Assembly: GCA_002403105.1 (NCBI GenBank)
Contig: DHHD01000082.1
Span: forward strand, 9,245-35,228
From: Anaerolineaceae bacterium UBA4781
GTDB taxonomy: Bacteria > Chloroflexota > Anaerolineae > Anaerolineales > Anaerolineaceae
Direction: 5' to 3'
Length of the DNA stretch: 25,984 bases
Shown here: positions 7,512 to 15,801 of the stretch, one piece after another
How the letters are laid out: each line of letters starts with the position of its first letter
How positions within the stretch are numbered: position 1 is the stretch's first letter
The notes under the pieces: model-generated
Told to the model about the DNA's origin: nothing
Databases searched by the model: none
The model's input: only the letters and a program-made list of their open reading frames with translations
Made by a program: the position numbers and the translations under genes

Positions 7512-8907
7512 TATGAACGAATTTAGCGATAACCAAACACACGAAGAACAGACGATCCAGTCTCAACCACATAATAAACATGCAGAAGAAGCAGTTCTGG
7601 GTTCAGTGCTTATTAATCCAGAATCCTTTTTTGACGTAGCACAAATCCTTGAAGCAGAGAATTTTTATGTAATCCGGAATCGCTGGATATGGGAAGTCTT
7701 TGTTTATTTGCATGAAAATCAAATTCCAATTGACATTTTGACCGTTACAGAAGAACTTGAAAAGCGCAATCAACTGAGTGAAATTGGCAGCCAGGGATAT
7801 TTAACATCTTTGATCAATCAAACCCCCAGTTCATTGAACTCCGAAGCATACGCTCATATTGTTGAAGAAACATCCATCAGGCGGCGGATGTTGAGTGCCG
7901 CCAATGAAATGGCCAAGTTAGCGTATGATCAGGAAAAAGGTGTTAATGCTGTTCTGGATGAAGCGGAACGAGAAGTTTTCAATCTCAGCGAACGACGCAT
8001 CCGGCGCGACCTGCAACCTATCCAAACCGTGCTTAGCCAATATTATGACCGCATAACCGAACTATCGGAGCGCAATGAAGAATTGCTGGGTGTGCCAACC
8101 GGATTGGTAGACCTCGATAAATTGCTGGGAGGGATGCAAAAATCTGATCTGCTCATCATCGCCGGCCGACCTGCTACCGGAAAGACAGGTTTTCTATTAA
8201 CTGCAGCAAAAAATGCAGCTCAAAAACATCACAAGCACGTGGCATTTTTCTCCCTTGAAATGTCAAATGAGCAGCTTGTGCAGCGCTTGATCTCTCAGGA
8301 AACACGCATTAATGCGCAACGGCTGAGGATCGGAGATCTGGAAGAAGAGGAATGGCCTCTTTTTACACATGCCATCGAAGTTCTGGGAGATACAAAGATC
8401 TTTTTGGATGATACTCCGGCGCTTACACCCATTCAAATGCGCACCAAGTGCCGCAGATTGCACCTGGAATATCATCTCGATCTCATCATCGTGGATTATC
8501 TCCAATTGATGTCAAGCGATACACGCAATGACAACCGCGTGCAAGAAGTCTCCTACATTTCCCGTAATTTAAAGACTCTTGCCAGAGAATTGAATGTTCC
8601 AGTTCTGGCAGCCGCACAGCTTTCGCGTGCTGTGGAGCAACGCACCGATAAAAAACCCATCCTATCCGATCTGCGTGAATCAGGAAGTTTGGAACAAGAT
8701 GCAGATATCGTGATGTTCATTCACCGCCCTGATATTACCGATAAAGATGTCAGCAAACAGAATTCTGCTGAGATCATCGTCGCCAAACACAGAAATGGTC
8801 CTACACACTCTGGAATCCAGATCGTATTTCTTAATGAAATCGCCCGTTTCGAAAATGCAGCCCAGGTTGATAAAGAACCGAGAAGAAAACCGGTTCCCAA
8901 AGAATGA
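7501..8907 (+). CDS. dnaB: Replicative DNA helicase DnaB
   Basis: 468 residues. It is the hexameric helicase that unwinds DNA at the replication fork. The N-terminal helical domain (about 24-125, HNKHAEEAVLGSVLINPESF) and linker lead to a RecA-like motor with Walker A GRPATGKT (222-229), Walker B LDLIIVDYLQLM (326-337), and the LSDLRESGSLEQDADIVMFIHRP segment carrying the arginine-finger region. There is no intein. The GTG at 7501 is preferred because GGGA at 7491-7494 is well spaced from it; it overlaps the previous gene by 11 bases. ATG 7513 is the alternative, with no ribosome site. It overlaps the next gene by four bases (ATGA), implying coupled translation with the DnaD-like protein. Confidence 0.93.
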   Translation: MQSNMNEFSDNQTHEEQTIQSQPHNKHAEEAVLGSVLINPESFFDVAQILEAENFYVIRNRWIWEVFVYLHENQIPIDILTVTEELEKRNQLSEIGSQGYLTSLINQTPSSLNSEAYAHIVEETSIRRRMLSAANEMAKLAYDQEKGVNAVLDEAEREVFNLSERRIRRDLQPIQTVLSQYYDRITELSERNEELLGVPTGLVDLDKLLGGMQKSDLLIIAGRPATGKTGFLLTAAKNAAQKHHKHVAFFSLEMSNEQLVQRLISQETRINAQRLRIGDLEEEEWPLFTHAIEVLGDTKIFLDDTPALTPIQMRTKCRRLHLEYHLDLIIVDYLQLMSSDTRNDNRVQEVSYISRNLKTLARELNVPVLAAAQLSRAVEQRTDKKPILSDLRESGSLEQDADIVMFIHRPDITDKDVSKQNSAEIIVAKHRNGPTHSGIQIVFLNEIARFENAAQVDKEPRRKPVPKE

Positions 8908-9569
8908 GCAATCCCATGCTGGATCTTCAGAAAGTACATTTCACCTCTCGTTTTCTCATTGATATTGTTGGAGAAATTCAAGATAGTTTTCAGTTGCAGG
9001 TTCTGCTATTTGCCATTTGGCTGGCACAGGAAAGTGGTGATGAAGCCAATCCGCTTTCCTTGCAAGACTTCTATTCCTATCCAGAATTTTTGGATCGGAT
9101 CGGCAGCGATCCGCAATCGATTCGCAAGAATTTGCTGAAGGGGTTAAAAGCCAATCTTGAAGCGAGTTTCCTAATCGGCAATTCACTCGAGGCTGTTCAA
9201 CAAGGGAGCCCTTTTTATTTGAATACTATGCGCGGGAAACAAGCTGCACAGCTACAGAATCCTATCATGAGTGAATCATTTAAAAATCCTGCTCGTTCAG
9301 ATATTTTTAAACTGTATGAAGAGAATATTGGACCACTTACGCCACTTATAGCAGATATGTTAAAAGATGCAGAAAAAGAGTATTCAAAAGAATGGCTGGA
9401 AGAAGCTGTACAAATCGCAGTTGTTAATAATGTGCGCAAATGGCGCTATATCCAGGCTATTCTAACAAGCTGGAAAGTAGAAGGTCGCAATGGAAGAGAT
9501 CAAAGACACGCTGAAGAGGATTACAAACAATATACCAAAGGGAAATATGGCAAATTCATCAAAAGTTGA
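8904..9569 (+). CDS. DnaD-domain replication initiation protein
   Basis: 221 residues. The C-terminal region (about 133-195) is a DnaB_2/DnaD domain: IFKLYEENIGPLTPLIADML, EWLEEAVQIAVVNNVRKW, and the hallmark YIxxILxxW as YIQAILTSW (182-190). The N-terminal part (about 10-110) is probably a winged-helix module; sequence alone gives weak support. In Firmicutes, DnaD links DnaA to loading of the DnaB-type helicase. The gene sits between dnaB and an AAA+ loader with overlaps on both sides, which fits a primosome cluster. Confidence 0.88.
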   Translation: MSNPMLDLQKVHFTSRFLIDIVGEIQDSFQLQVLLFAIWLAQESGDEANPLSLQDFYSYPEFLDRIGSDPQSIRKNLLKGLKANLEASFLIGNSLEAVQQGSPFYLNTMRGKQAAQLQNPIMSESFKNPARSDIFKLYEENIGPLTPLIADMLKDAEKEYSKEWLEEAVQIAVVNNVRKWRYIQAILTSWKVEGRNGRDQRHAEEDYKQYTKGKYGKFIKS

Positions 9570-10863
9570 AAATAAACCCACCCTCCCCGGTGATCCGAAC
9601 TGCCCGATCTGCCACGGCATTGGTTTTGTACGCCGTGATCTACCCATCAACGATCCCGATTTTGGGAAAATGGAAATCTGTACCTGCCGTAAAGAGCAGA
9701 TGGAAAAATTGAAAACCGAGCATTTATATGACATCAGTAATGTGGAATCTTTCCATTCTATGACTTTCGAATCCTTTAATATCTATGGAAGAACAAACCA
9801 GAAGGACGCAAATAAAAGCCTGGAAGTTGCTTTTCATAGCGCAAAAAATTTCGTTTCCCAACCCAATGGGTGGCTTGTCTTAACCGGGAAATTCGGCTGC
9901 GGGAAAACCCACCTGGCAGCAGCCATCGCCAATGAGGTCATCCAAAATGGCACCCGCACCCTTTTCCTTACAGTTCCAGATCTGCTGGATTGGCTGCGTT
10001 ATGCTTTCAGCGGAGAAGATGCTTCATTCGAAAAACGCTTTTCTGAGATCAGAGACGTGCCTTTCCTGGTTTTGGATGATCTGGGGACACAAAATTCAAC
10101 CCCTTGGGCTGAAGAAAAACTTTTTCAAATCATCAATCATCGTTATGTGAACCATTTGCCTACTGTTATCACAACAAATTTGGATATTGCAGAAATCGAT
10201 GAACGCATAAGTTCGCGCATCAACGACCGCGATCTGGTCATGAAAGTAAGCATTATTGCTTCTGATTACCGCGATCCATTTTCTGAGCACAAAGATTCTC
10301 CTATCTCTACGCTAGCATACCTAAGCGATCATCGTACGTTCAATAATTTCTCTGCGCGTAAAAAAGAGAAACTGCCAGCCAATGAACAAAAAAGTCTTGA
10401 CCAAGCATTTCTAGCCGCCCAACGGTTCGCTGAAAATCCTAATGGCTGGCTGGTCTTTTTAGGGGCTTATGGAACCGGGAAAACTCACCTAGCGGCTGCC
10501 ATCGCCAATTATCGACAGGCTGCCGGAGATGATCCTATTTTCACTGTTGTACCCGATCTGCTCGATCATCTGCGTGCCACGTTCAATCCAAGTTCCCCGG
10601 TTTCATATGATTCTGTTTTCAATCAGGTGCGTAATGCCAAGTTATTAATTTTGGATGACCTGGGAACACAGAACACCACACCCTGGGCAAGAGAAAAATT
10701 ATTCCAAATTTTAAATTTCCGCTATGAAACGAAAGCCCCAACCATTATTACCTCTTCAATTAAATTGGAAGATATGGATGCTCGCATCAGAAGTCGCATG
10801 CTGGATGCGAGAGTCTGTGCAATTCATTCACTCGAAGTTCCTCCTTTTGAGAATCTTCAATAA
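9490..10863 (+). CDS. Tandem AAA+ helicase-loader-like protein (two DnaC/DnaI-type ATPase modules in one chain)
   Basis: 457 residues. An N-terminal region with four cysteines (C38, C41, C64, C66) resembles the zinc-binding head of DnaI-type loaders. Two homologous ATPase modules follow. Module 1: Walker A GKFGCGKTH (133-141), Walker B LVLDDLG (193-199), sensor 1 VITTN (226-230), Arg finger region ERISSR (238-243). Module 2: GAYGTGKTH (325-333), LILDDLG (386-392), IITSS (419-423), ARIRSR (431-436). Usual DnaC/DnaI proteins have one module and 250-310 residues. Both P-loops look intact, but the sensor-1 Asn (N230) is Ser (S423) in module 2. The ATG at 9490, overlapping dnaD by 80 bases, has AAGG upstream and gives a family-like MEEIKDTLKR start. 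ATG 9547 with AAAGGG is the alternative. Confidence 0.85.
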   Translation: MEEIKDTLKRITNNIPKGNMANSSKVENKPTLPGDPNCPICHGIGFVRRDLPINDPDFGKMEICTCRKEQMEKLKTEHLYDISNVESFHSMTFESFNIYGRTNQKDANKSLEVAFHSAKNFVSQPNGWLVLTGKFGCGKTHLAAAIANEVIQNGTRTLFLTVPDLLDWLRYAFSGEDASFEKRFSEIRDVPFLVLDDLGTQNSTPWAEEKLFQIINHRYVNHLPTVITTNLDIAEIDERISSRINDRDLVMKVSIIASDYRDPFSEHKDSPISTLAYLSDHRTFNNFSARKKEKLPANEQKSLDQAFLAAQRFAENPNGWLVFLGAYGTGKTHLAAAIANYRQAAGDDPIFTVVPDLLDHLRATFNPSSPVSYDSVFNQVRNAKLLILDDLGTQNTTPWAREKLFQILNFRYETKAPTIITSSIKLEDMDARIRSRMLDARVCAIHSLEVPPFENLQ

Positions 10864-10894
10864 TTAACTTAGTAGACAAGGAAACACAAGAATC

Positions 10895-11584
10895 ATGGAT
10901 GCAAAAAATAATGAACTCTTTACACGTCTGCTGCTCATCCGGCATGGGCAAACCATTCACAATACCCAACGACTCATTTCAGGGCGCAGTGATATTCCGA
11001 TCAACGAAATTGGTCATCAGCAAGCCAAGCTGATGGCAGAACGAGTAAAAGCTGAATATGCGATCGATGTTCTATATGCCAGCCCGCTGCAGCGTACCAT
11101 GCAGACAGCAGAATATGTGTCGCAGGCCTGTAACCTGACTGTTATTCCTAACCAGGATCTAATTGAATACGGCTTTGGAGATCTTTCTGACACTAAAGCA
11201 GCAACACTGAAAGATACAAACCCTGCACTCCATGAGCAAATCGTTGCATGGTTTGAATCGGATTTTTCCGATAGCCCCATCCGCCCGAATATCCCGGGGA
11301 GTGAACCGATCGAAGAATTTAAAAATCGAATTCGAGCATTTACTGACCTGATCCTAGAAAAGCATCCCGGGCAACTGGTTGCGGCTGTATCGCATGGCGG
11401 TTTTATCAAGAGCTTTCTTTATTACCACACTGGTGGTGATTTCTCACGCTACATCCCTTTTTGGGTTGATAACGTTTCGCTATCAATCGTTGATTTTTAC
11501 AGGGGAAATCCCGTAATACGCTTATTCAACGATAACAGCCACATTCACGAAGCATTGGAATATGGGCGTCCGCGTTTGCTTTAA
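10895..11584 (+). CDS. Histidine phosphatase family protein (phosphoglycerate mutase-like)
   Basis: 229 residues. Catalytic motifs of the histidine (acid) phosphatase superfamily are present: LLIRHGQT (13-20) with nucleophile His17, SPLQRTMQTAE (63-73) with Arg67, acidic Glu91 in EYGFGDLS, and SHGGFIKSF (166-174) with His167. It probably removes phosphate from a small metabolite; such proteins are often annotated as phosphoglycerate mutase or alpha-ribazole phosphatase (CobC), and sequence alone cannot decide. AAGGAAA lies about 10 bases before the ATG. It follows the loader gene after 31 bases and may be the last gene of that operon. It converges on polA with 23 bases between stops. Confidence 0.85.
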   Translation: MDAKNNELFTRLLLIRHGQTIHNTQRLISGRSDIPINEIGHQQAKLMAERVKAEYAIDVLYASPLQRTMQTAEYVSQACNLTVIPNQDLIEYGFGDLSDTKAATLKDTNPALHEQIVAWFESDFSDSPIRPNIPGSEPIEEFKNRIRAFTDLILEKHPGQLVAAVSHGGFIKSFLYYHTGGDFSRYIPFWVDNVSLSIVDFYRGNPVIRLFNDNSHIHEALEYGRPRLL

Positions 11585-11607
11585 TTGAAATTACAGATAC
11601 TCTGGCA

Positions 11608-14385
11608 CTATTTCAATTCAGCCCAGTTGGTGCCATAGCGGGCATCCGTGCTGAGTGGAATATCCAGTTTGTAAGCATTTTCCATGATCTCTTTGACCAC
11701 AACGATGGTAGCCTGTTTTTCATTTTCAGGGCACTGCAGTACCAGTTCATCATGCACCTGGATCAGCATTTTGGCATGCAGGTCAGCTTTTTGAATGGCC
11801 GGTTCCAGTTTGATCATGGCAATCTTCAGAATATCTGCGGCTGTTCCCTGAATGGGAGCATTGATCGCTTCCCGCTCCTCACGTGCTTTAACCTGAGCAT
11901 TGATGGGATTCTTTAGATTCGGAAAATAGCGGCGCCTACCCAGCATCGTTTCCACGTAACCTGCGCTGGCAGCCTGCTTGCGGATAGCATCCAGATACGA
12001 TTTCACATTGGGGAAACGTTCAAAGTATGTTTTAACAAAGTTCTCCGCTTCTGCCAGAGTAAGATCGGTCGTGCGGCTTAGTCCAAAAGCGCTCATGCCA
12101 TAGATCAATCCAAAGTTGATGGCTTTTGCATGCCGGCGCTGGTCTTTATTTACCTCTCCAATGGGTACGTTATAGATCGCAGCCGCTGTGGCCGCATGAA
12201 TATCCATGCCCTTACGGAAGGCATCCAGCATGGCTTGATCCTGCGACATATGCGCCACAACCCGCAGTTCGATCTGTGAATAATCCACAGAAACCAGCAC
12301 CTGCCCTTTATCAGCGATAAATCCTTTACGAACCTGATGCCCCAATTCCGTACGGGTGGGAATGTTCTGCAAATTTGGATCCGATGAAGCCAACCTGCCC
12401 GTCACCGAACCGGTCTGGCTGAAAGATGTATGTATTTTATTGGTGCGTGGATTTATCTGCTTGGGCAATGCATCCAGATAGGTGGATACCAGTTTGGAGA
12501 GTTCCCGGTATTCAAGTATCAAATCCACCACCACATGTTCCCCGCGCATTTCCTCCAAAACAGAAGCGGATGTAGAAAAGTGCCCCGACTTGGTCTTATT
12601 ACCCGGATCAGGATTTTTCAACCCCAAGTCGATAAACAAGGCTTTGGAAAGCTGCTGCGTGGAATTGATGTTGATGGGATATCCCAGAATTTGAAAGATC
12701 TCTTTTTCAATTTCCCGCAATCGGGTACTTAATTCCTGAGAATAATCTTTGAAAAACTGTTTATCAATGGAAATGCCATTGCGTTCCATATTCACCAGAA
12801 TCGGCACCAGCGGCATTTCTATCTTTTCCAACACATCCAGCAAATGATTTTTCTCAAGCCGTTCTTTGAAGATCTCCATCAACTTCAAAGGCACTTCTGC
12901 ATCGGCTGCAGCATACGGAGCGACCTTCTCGGCGGGAATATCTGCCATGGAAAGCTGATTTTTTCCACTTCCAATCAGCTCTTCAATATGGGTCATACTG
13001 ATACCCAGTTCAATTTCGCTTAACGCTTTCAATCCCAAACGGTGAGAGGATGGTTCCAGGAGCCAGCCGGCGATCATAGTATCAAAAGATAGCGGTTTTA
13101 TGGTGAAACCATGATTGATCAGAACGATGCAATCGTATTTTAAATGATGCCCAACTTTCTTAAGGGAATCTTTCATAAAGAAAGGATTTAGAGCAATGCG
13201 CACCTGATCGAGATCCAACTGCTTTTCGCCTGTTTTATGACCTACAGGAATGTAATATGCGCTTCCCGGTTTGCAAGAAATGGATATTCCCACCAGGTCC
13301 GCCTGCATGGGATCAGTGGATGTGGTTTCAGTATCAAAAGAAAGATATTCGGCCACATCCAACACCTGCACCAGATCAGCGAGCAGGTCCTTTGAATTCA
13401 CCAACTTCGCGTCTAGGTCATATTGGGAATCCAAGGTGATATTCACCGGCTGCGATGGTATGCTGAAGAGATCGGGCTGTGAACTATCGGCACCGATCGG
13501 CTCTGTGACGTGGAAGATCTTCTTTACGCGGTCAATGGTGGTGCGAAATTCGAGATCTTTTAATAGAGCAATGACTTTCTCCAGATCCACCTCTTGAGTG
13601 CGAGCTTGTTCAAAATTGATGTTAATGGGAAGATCGGTTTTTATTTTTGCCAGTTCATAACTGAGATATGCGCTCTCTTTTCCCTCTTCAAGCAGGGTCT
13701 TCGTTTTTCCGGTGATCGTATCCAGATGGGCATAAATGTCATCCAGATGAGGGTATTCTTCAAGAAGACGGCTGGCTGTTTTTTGCCCGATCCCGCGAAC
13801 ACCGGGAATATTATCTGATGTATCTCCCAGCAGCGCTTTATAATCCACCACTTGGTCTGGGAAAACACCCAGAGATTTTTTTACATCTTCCCTAAAGTAA
13901 TCCTGTGCTTCTGACATCTTGGAACCCGTTAAATTGACGATGATGCGCTCATTGACAAGCTGCAGCAAATCGCGGTCACCCGTGATGATCTTTACCCCAA
14001 ATCCCTCTTGAACAGCATGTTTTGCAACAGATCCCAATACATCATCCGCTTCAAACCCTTGCATTTCAAGCCTGGGAATATTAAAGGTATCTACCAGCGA
14101 GCGTATGCGTTCGATCTGCGGGATCAACTCATCCGGCATCTTTTCACGGGTAGCTTTATATTCCTTATACAGTTCATGCCGAAAGGTTTTCCCGGTATCG
14201 AACGCAACAGCCAGATATTCAGGATCATCCTGTTCGATGATCTTCAAAAGAATATTAGTGAAACCATATGTACCGGCAGTGGGTTCCCCCGAACGGGTTT
14301 GAAATCTTGACCCGGTTGACATCAACGCAAAAAATGCTCGATAAGCCAGAGCATGTCCGTCCAGCAGGTAGATCGTTTTTGGCAT
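11608..14385 (-). CDS. polA: DNA polymerase I
   Basis: 925 residues, full length. It fills repair gaps and replaces Okazaki primers. Three domains are visible. The 5'-3' exonuclease (1 to about 290) has GFEADDVLG (110-118), GDRDLLQL (136-143), and GDTSDNIPGVRGIG (187-200). The 3'-5' exonuclease (about 340-500) has all metal motifs: D351-T-E353, KYD with Asp418, and Y491AAAD495, so proofreading should be active, unlike many bacterial PolA proteins that have lost it. The polymerase domain has motif A VSVDYSQIELR (Asp701), motif B RRHAKAINFGLIYG (750-763) and motif C QVHDE (876-880). A ribosome site (AGAGGAAG) precedes the ATG, and a promoter is proposed at 14413-14441. Confidence 0.97.
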   Translation of the reverse strand: MPKTIYLLDGHALAYRAFFALMSTGSRFQTRSGEPTAGTYGFTNILLKIIEQDDPEYLAVAFDTGKTFRHELYKEYKATREKMPDELIPQIERIRSLVDTFNIPRLEMQGFEADDVLGSVAKHAVQEGFGVKIITGDRDLLQLVNERIIVNLTGSKMSEAQDYFREDVKKSLGVFPDQVVDYKALLGDTSDNIPGVRGIGQKTASRLLEEYPHLDDIYAHLDTITGKTKTLLEEGKESAYLSYELAKIKTDLPININFEQARTQEVDLEKVIALLKDLEFRTTIDRVKKIFHVTEPIGADSSQPDLFSIPSQPVNITLDSQYDLDAKLVNSKDLLADLVQVLDVAEYLSFDTETTSTDPMQADLVGISISCKPGSAYYIPVGHKTGEKQLDLDQVRIALNPFFMKDSLKKVGHHLKYDCIVLINHGFTIKPLSFDTMIAGWLLEPSSHRLGLKALSEIELGISMTHIEELIGSGKNQLSMADIPAEKVAPYAAADAEVPLKLMEIFKERLEKNHLLDVLEKIEMPLVPILVNMERNGISIDKQFFKDYSQELSTRLREIEKEIFQILGYPININSTQQLSKALFIDLGLKNPDPGNKTKSGHFSTSASVLEEMRGEHVVVDLILEYRELSKLVSTYLDALPKQINPRTNKIHTSFSQTGSVTGRLASSDPNLQNIPTRTELGHQVRKGFIADKGQVLVSVDYSQIELRVVAHMSQDQAMLDAFRKGMDIHAATAAAIYNVPIGEVNKDQRRHAKAINFGLIYGMSAFGLSRTTDLTLAEAENFVKTYFERFPNVKSYLDAIRKQAASAGYVETMLGRRRYFPNLKNPINAQVKAREEREAINAPIQGTAADILKIAMIKLEPAIQKADLHAKMLIQVHDELVLQCPENEKQATIVVVKEIMENAYKLDIPLSTDARYGTNWAELK

Positions 14386-14412
14386 ATCTTCCTCTTTTCT
14401 GAGAGTTAATGA

Positions 14413-14441
14413 AGTTTATCATGTCAGAAAATCCTTTTCAA
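14413..14441 (-). promoter_or_regulatory. Candidate polA promoter
   Basis: On the minus strand, TTGAAA (14436-14441) is followed after 17 bases by TAAACT (14413-14418), which is also preceded by TG one base upstream (extended -10). Transcription would begin near 14406, about 20 bases before the polA ATG. Confidence 0.5.
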
Positions 14442-14473
14442 TAATTGCTACCCGAACCGGATTTTTTGAATTA

Positions 14474-14482
14474 TGGGATAAT
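14474..14482 (+). promoter_or_regulatory. Candidate extended -10 promoter for the wecC-wecB-glycosyltransferase operon
   Basis: TGGGATAAT fits TGnTATAAT with one mismatch in the hexamer. Predicted transcription start is near 14489. That lies downstream of the ATG at 14483 and supports the TTG at 14513 as the real start of the next gene. Confidence 0.45.
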
Positions 14483-14512
14483 ATGGGCATTGTCTGCTTT
14501 AAGGAGCTGCCA

Positions 14513-15784
14513 TTGAAATATCAAAAGATTTGTGTGTTAGGGATGGGGTATATCGGATTACCCACTGCCTGCACATTTGCCACCCATGGAATGCAGGTCA
14601 CCGGTGTGGATATCAATCAAGAGATCGTGCATGGTCTGCAAAACGGGCATCTGCATATCTATGAACCCGGATTGCGTTCTCTGGTGAAATCTGCCATGGA
14701 TTCAGGGAATCTCTCCATCAGCAATAGCCCTCAGCCAGCCGAAGCCTTCATCATCGCGGTTCCCACACCCATCACCGATGAAAAAAATGCTGATCTGGAA
14801 GCGGTAAAATCCGCTGCACATTCGATCATTCCACATTTACGAACAGGAAACCTGGTCGTCCTGGAATCCACCTCCCCGCCCCGCACCACTGTTGATATTG
14901 TTGCTCCCATTCTTGAAAAAAGTGGATTGAAAGCAGGAACTGATTTCATGCTCGCTTATTCCCCTGAACGAGTGCTGCCCGGAAAGATACTGGAAGAGAT
15001 CGTTCAAAATACGCGGGTTATCGGTGGGATCGATGAACGATCCGCTGCTGCCGGAAAAGAACTATACAGCGTGTTTGTGAAGGGTGATATTCTGCTCACC
15101 AATGCCACCACGGCCGAAATGGTTAAATTAATGGAGAATACCTATCGCGATATTAATATCGCCATTGCCAATGAATTCGCACATCTGGCAGACCGTTTCG
15201 AAGTAGACGCCTGGGAAGCGATCCAAATCGCCAACCGTCACCCCCGGGTAAACATCCTGAATCCCGGTCCTGGTGTAGGTGGGCACTGCATTAGCGTGGA
15301 TCCCTGGTTCCTGGTTGAAGCTGCTCCGGATATTTCCCCCCTGGTACATACTGCGCGTGAAGTAAATGATGACCAACCACATTTTGTGGTGGAAACCATG
15401 AAAAAAAAGCTGGGATCACTTGAAAATCGCAAGATCACTGCTCTGGGATTATCATATAAAGCGAATATTGATGATCTGCGTGAATCACCGGCTATTGAAA
15501 TTGTCAAACTCTTGCTGGAAGAACATGCGGCTGTAACTGTTTATGAACCGTATAAACCGGATGGATTTCATGGACATGTAAAAGCTGCCAATTCCCTCAA
15601 AGAGGCTCTGCAGGATTGTGAAATCATATTATTGCTGGTTGCACATCAGGAATTCACAACATTAATACCGCAGGATGCAATCAAACTAACCACTGCCCGC
15701 ATTGCAGTTGATATGTGCGGAGGTTGGCAGCGGAAGAACTGGGAAGATGTTGGTTTTGATTTCTATAAGCTGGGTCAACCTTAA
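14513..15784 (+). CDS. wecC: UDP-N-acetyl-D-mannosamine dehydrogenase
   Basis: 423 residues with the chosen TTG start. It oxidises UDP-ManNAc to UDP-ManNAc uronate in two NAD-dependent steps. The Rossmann motif GMGYIG (10-15) opens the protein, LAYSPERVLPGKIL lies in the middle of the NAD-domain half, and the catalytic Cys259 is in GPGVGGHCISVDPWFLVE, the form typical of WecC rather than of UDP-glucose dehydrogenase. The C-terminal domain carries ALGLSYKANIDDLRESPA. The start is TTG 14513 because AAGGAG at 14501-14506 is ideally spaced; an in-frame ATG at 14483 has no ribosome site and lies before the predicted transcription start. The 2-epimerase that makes its substrate is 17 bases downstream. 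Confidence 0.9.
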   Translation: MKYQKICVLGMGYIGLPTACTFATHGMQVTGVDINQEIVHGLQNGHLHIYEPGLRSLVKSAMDSGNLSISNSPQPAEAFIIAVPTPITDEKNADLEAVKSAAHSIIPHLRTGNLVVLESTSPPRTTVDIVAPILEKSGLKAGTDFMLAYSPERVLPGKILEEIVQNTRVIGGIDERSAAAGKELYSVFVKGDILLTNATTAEMVKLMENTYRDINIAIANEFAHLADRFEVDAWEAIQIANRHPRVNILNPGPGVGGHCISVDPWFLVEAAPDISPLVHTAREVNDDQPHFVVETMKKKLGSLENRKITALGLSYKANIDDLRESPAIEIVKLLLEEHAAVTVYEPYKPDGFHGHVKAANSLKEALQDCEIILLLVAHQEFTTLIPQDAIKLTTARIAVDMCGGWQRKNWEDVGFDFYKLGQP

Positions 15785-15801
15785 ATCGATATAATCAGAG
15801 T

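Noticed and set aside
11583..11618. Inverted repeat AATTGAAAT / ATTTCAATT across the stops of the phosphatase and polA genes
   Set aside because: The 9-bp stem is AT-rich with an 18-base loop and no T-run on either side, so I did not call it a terminator.
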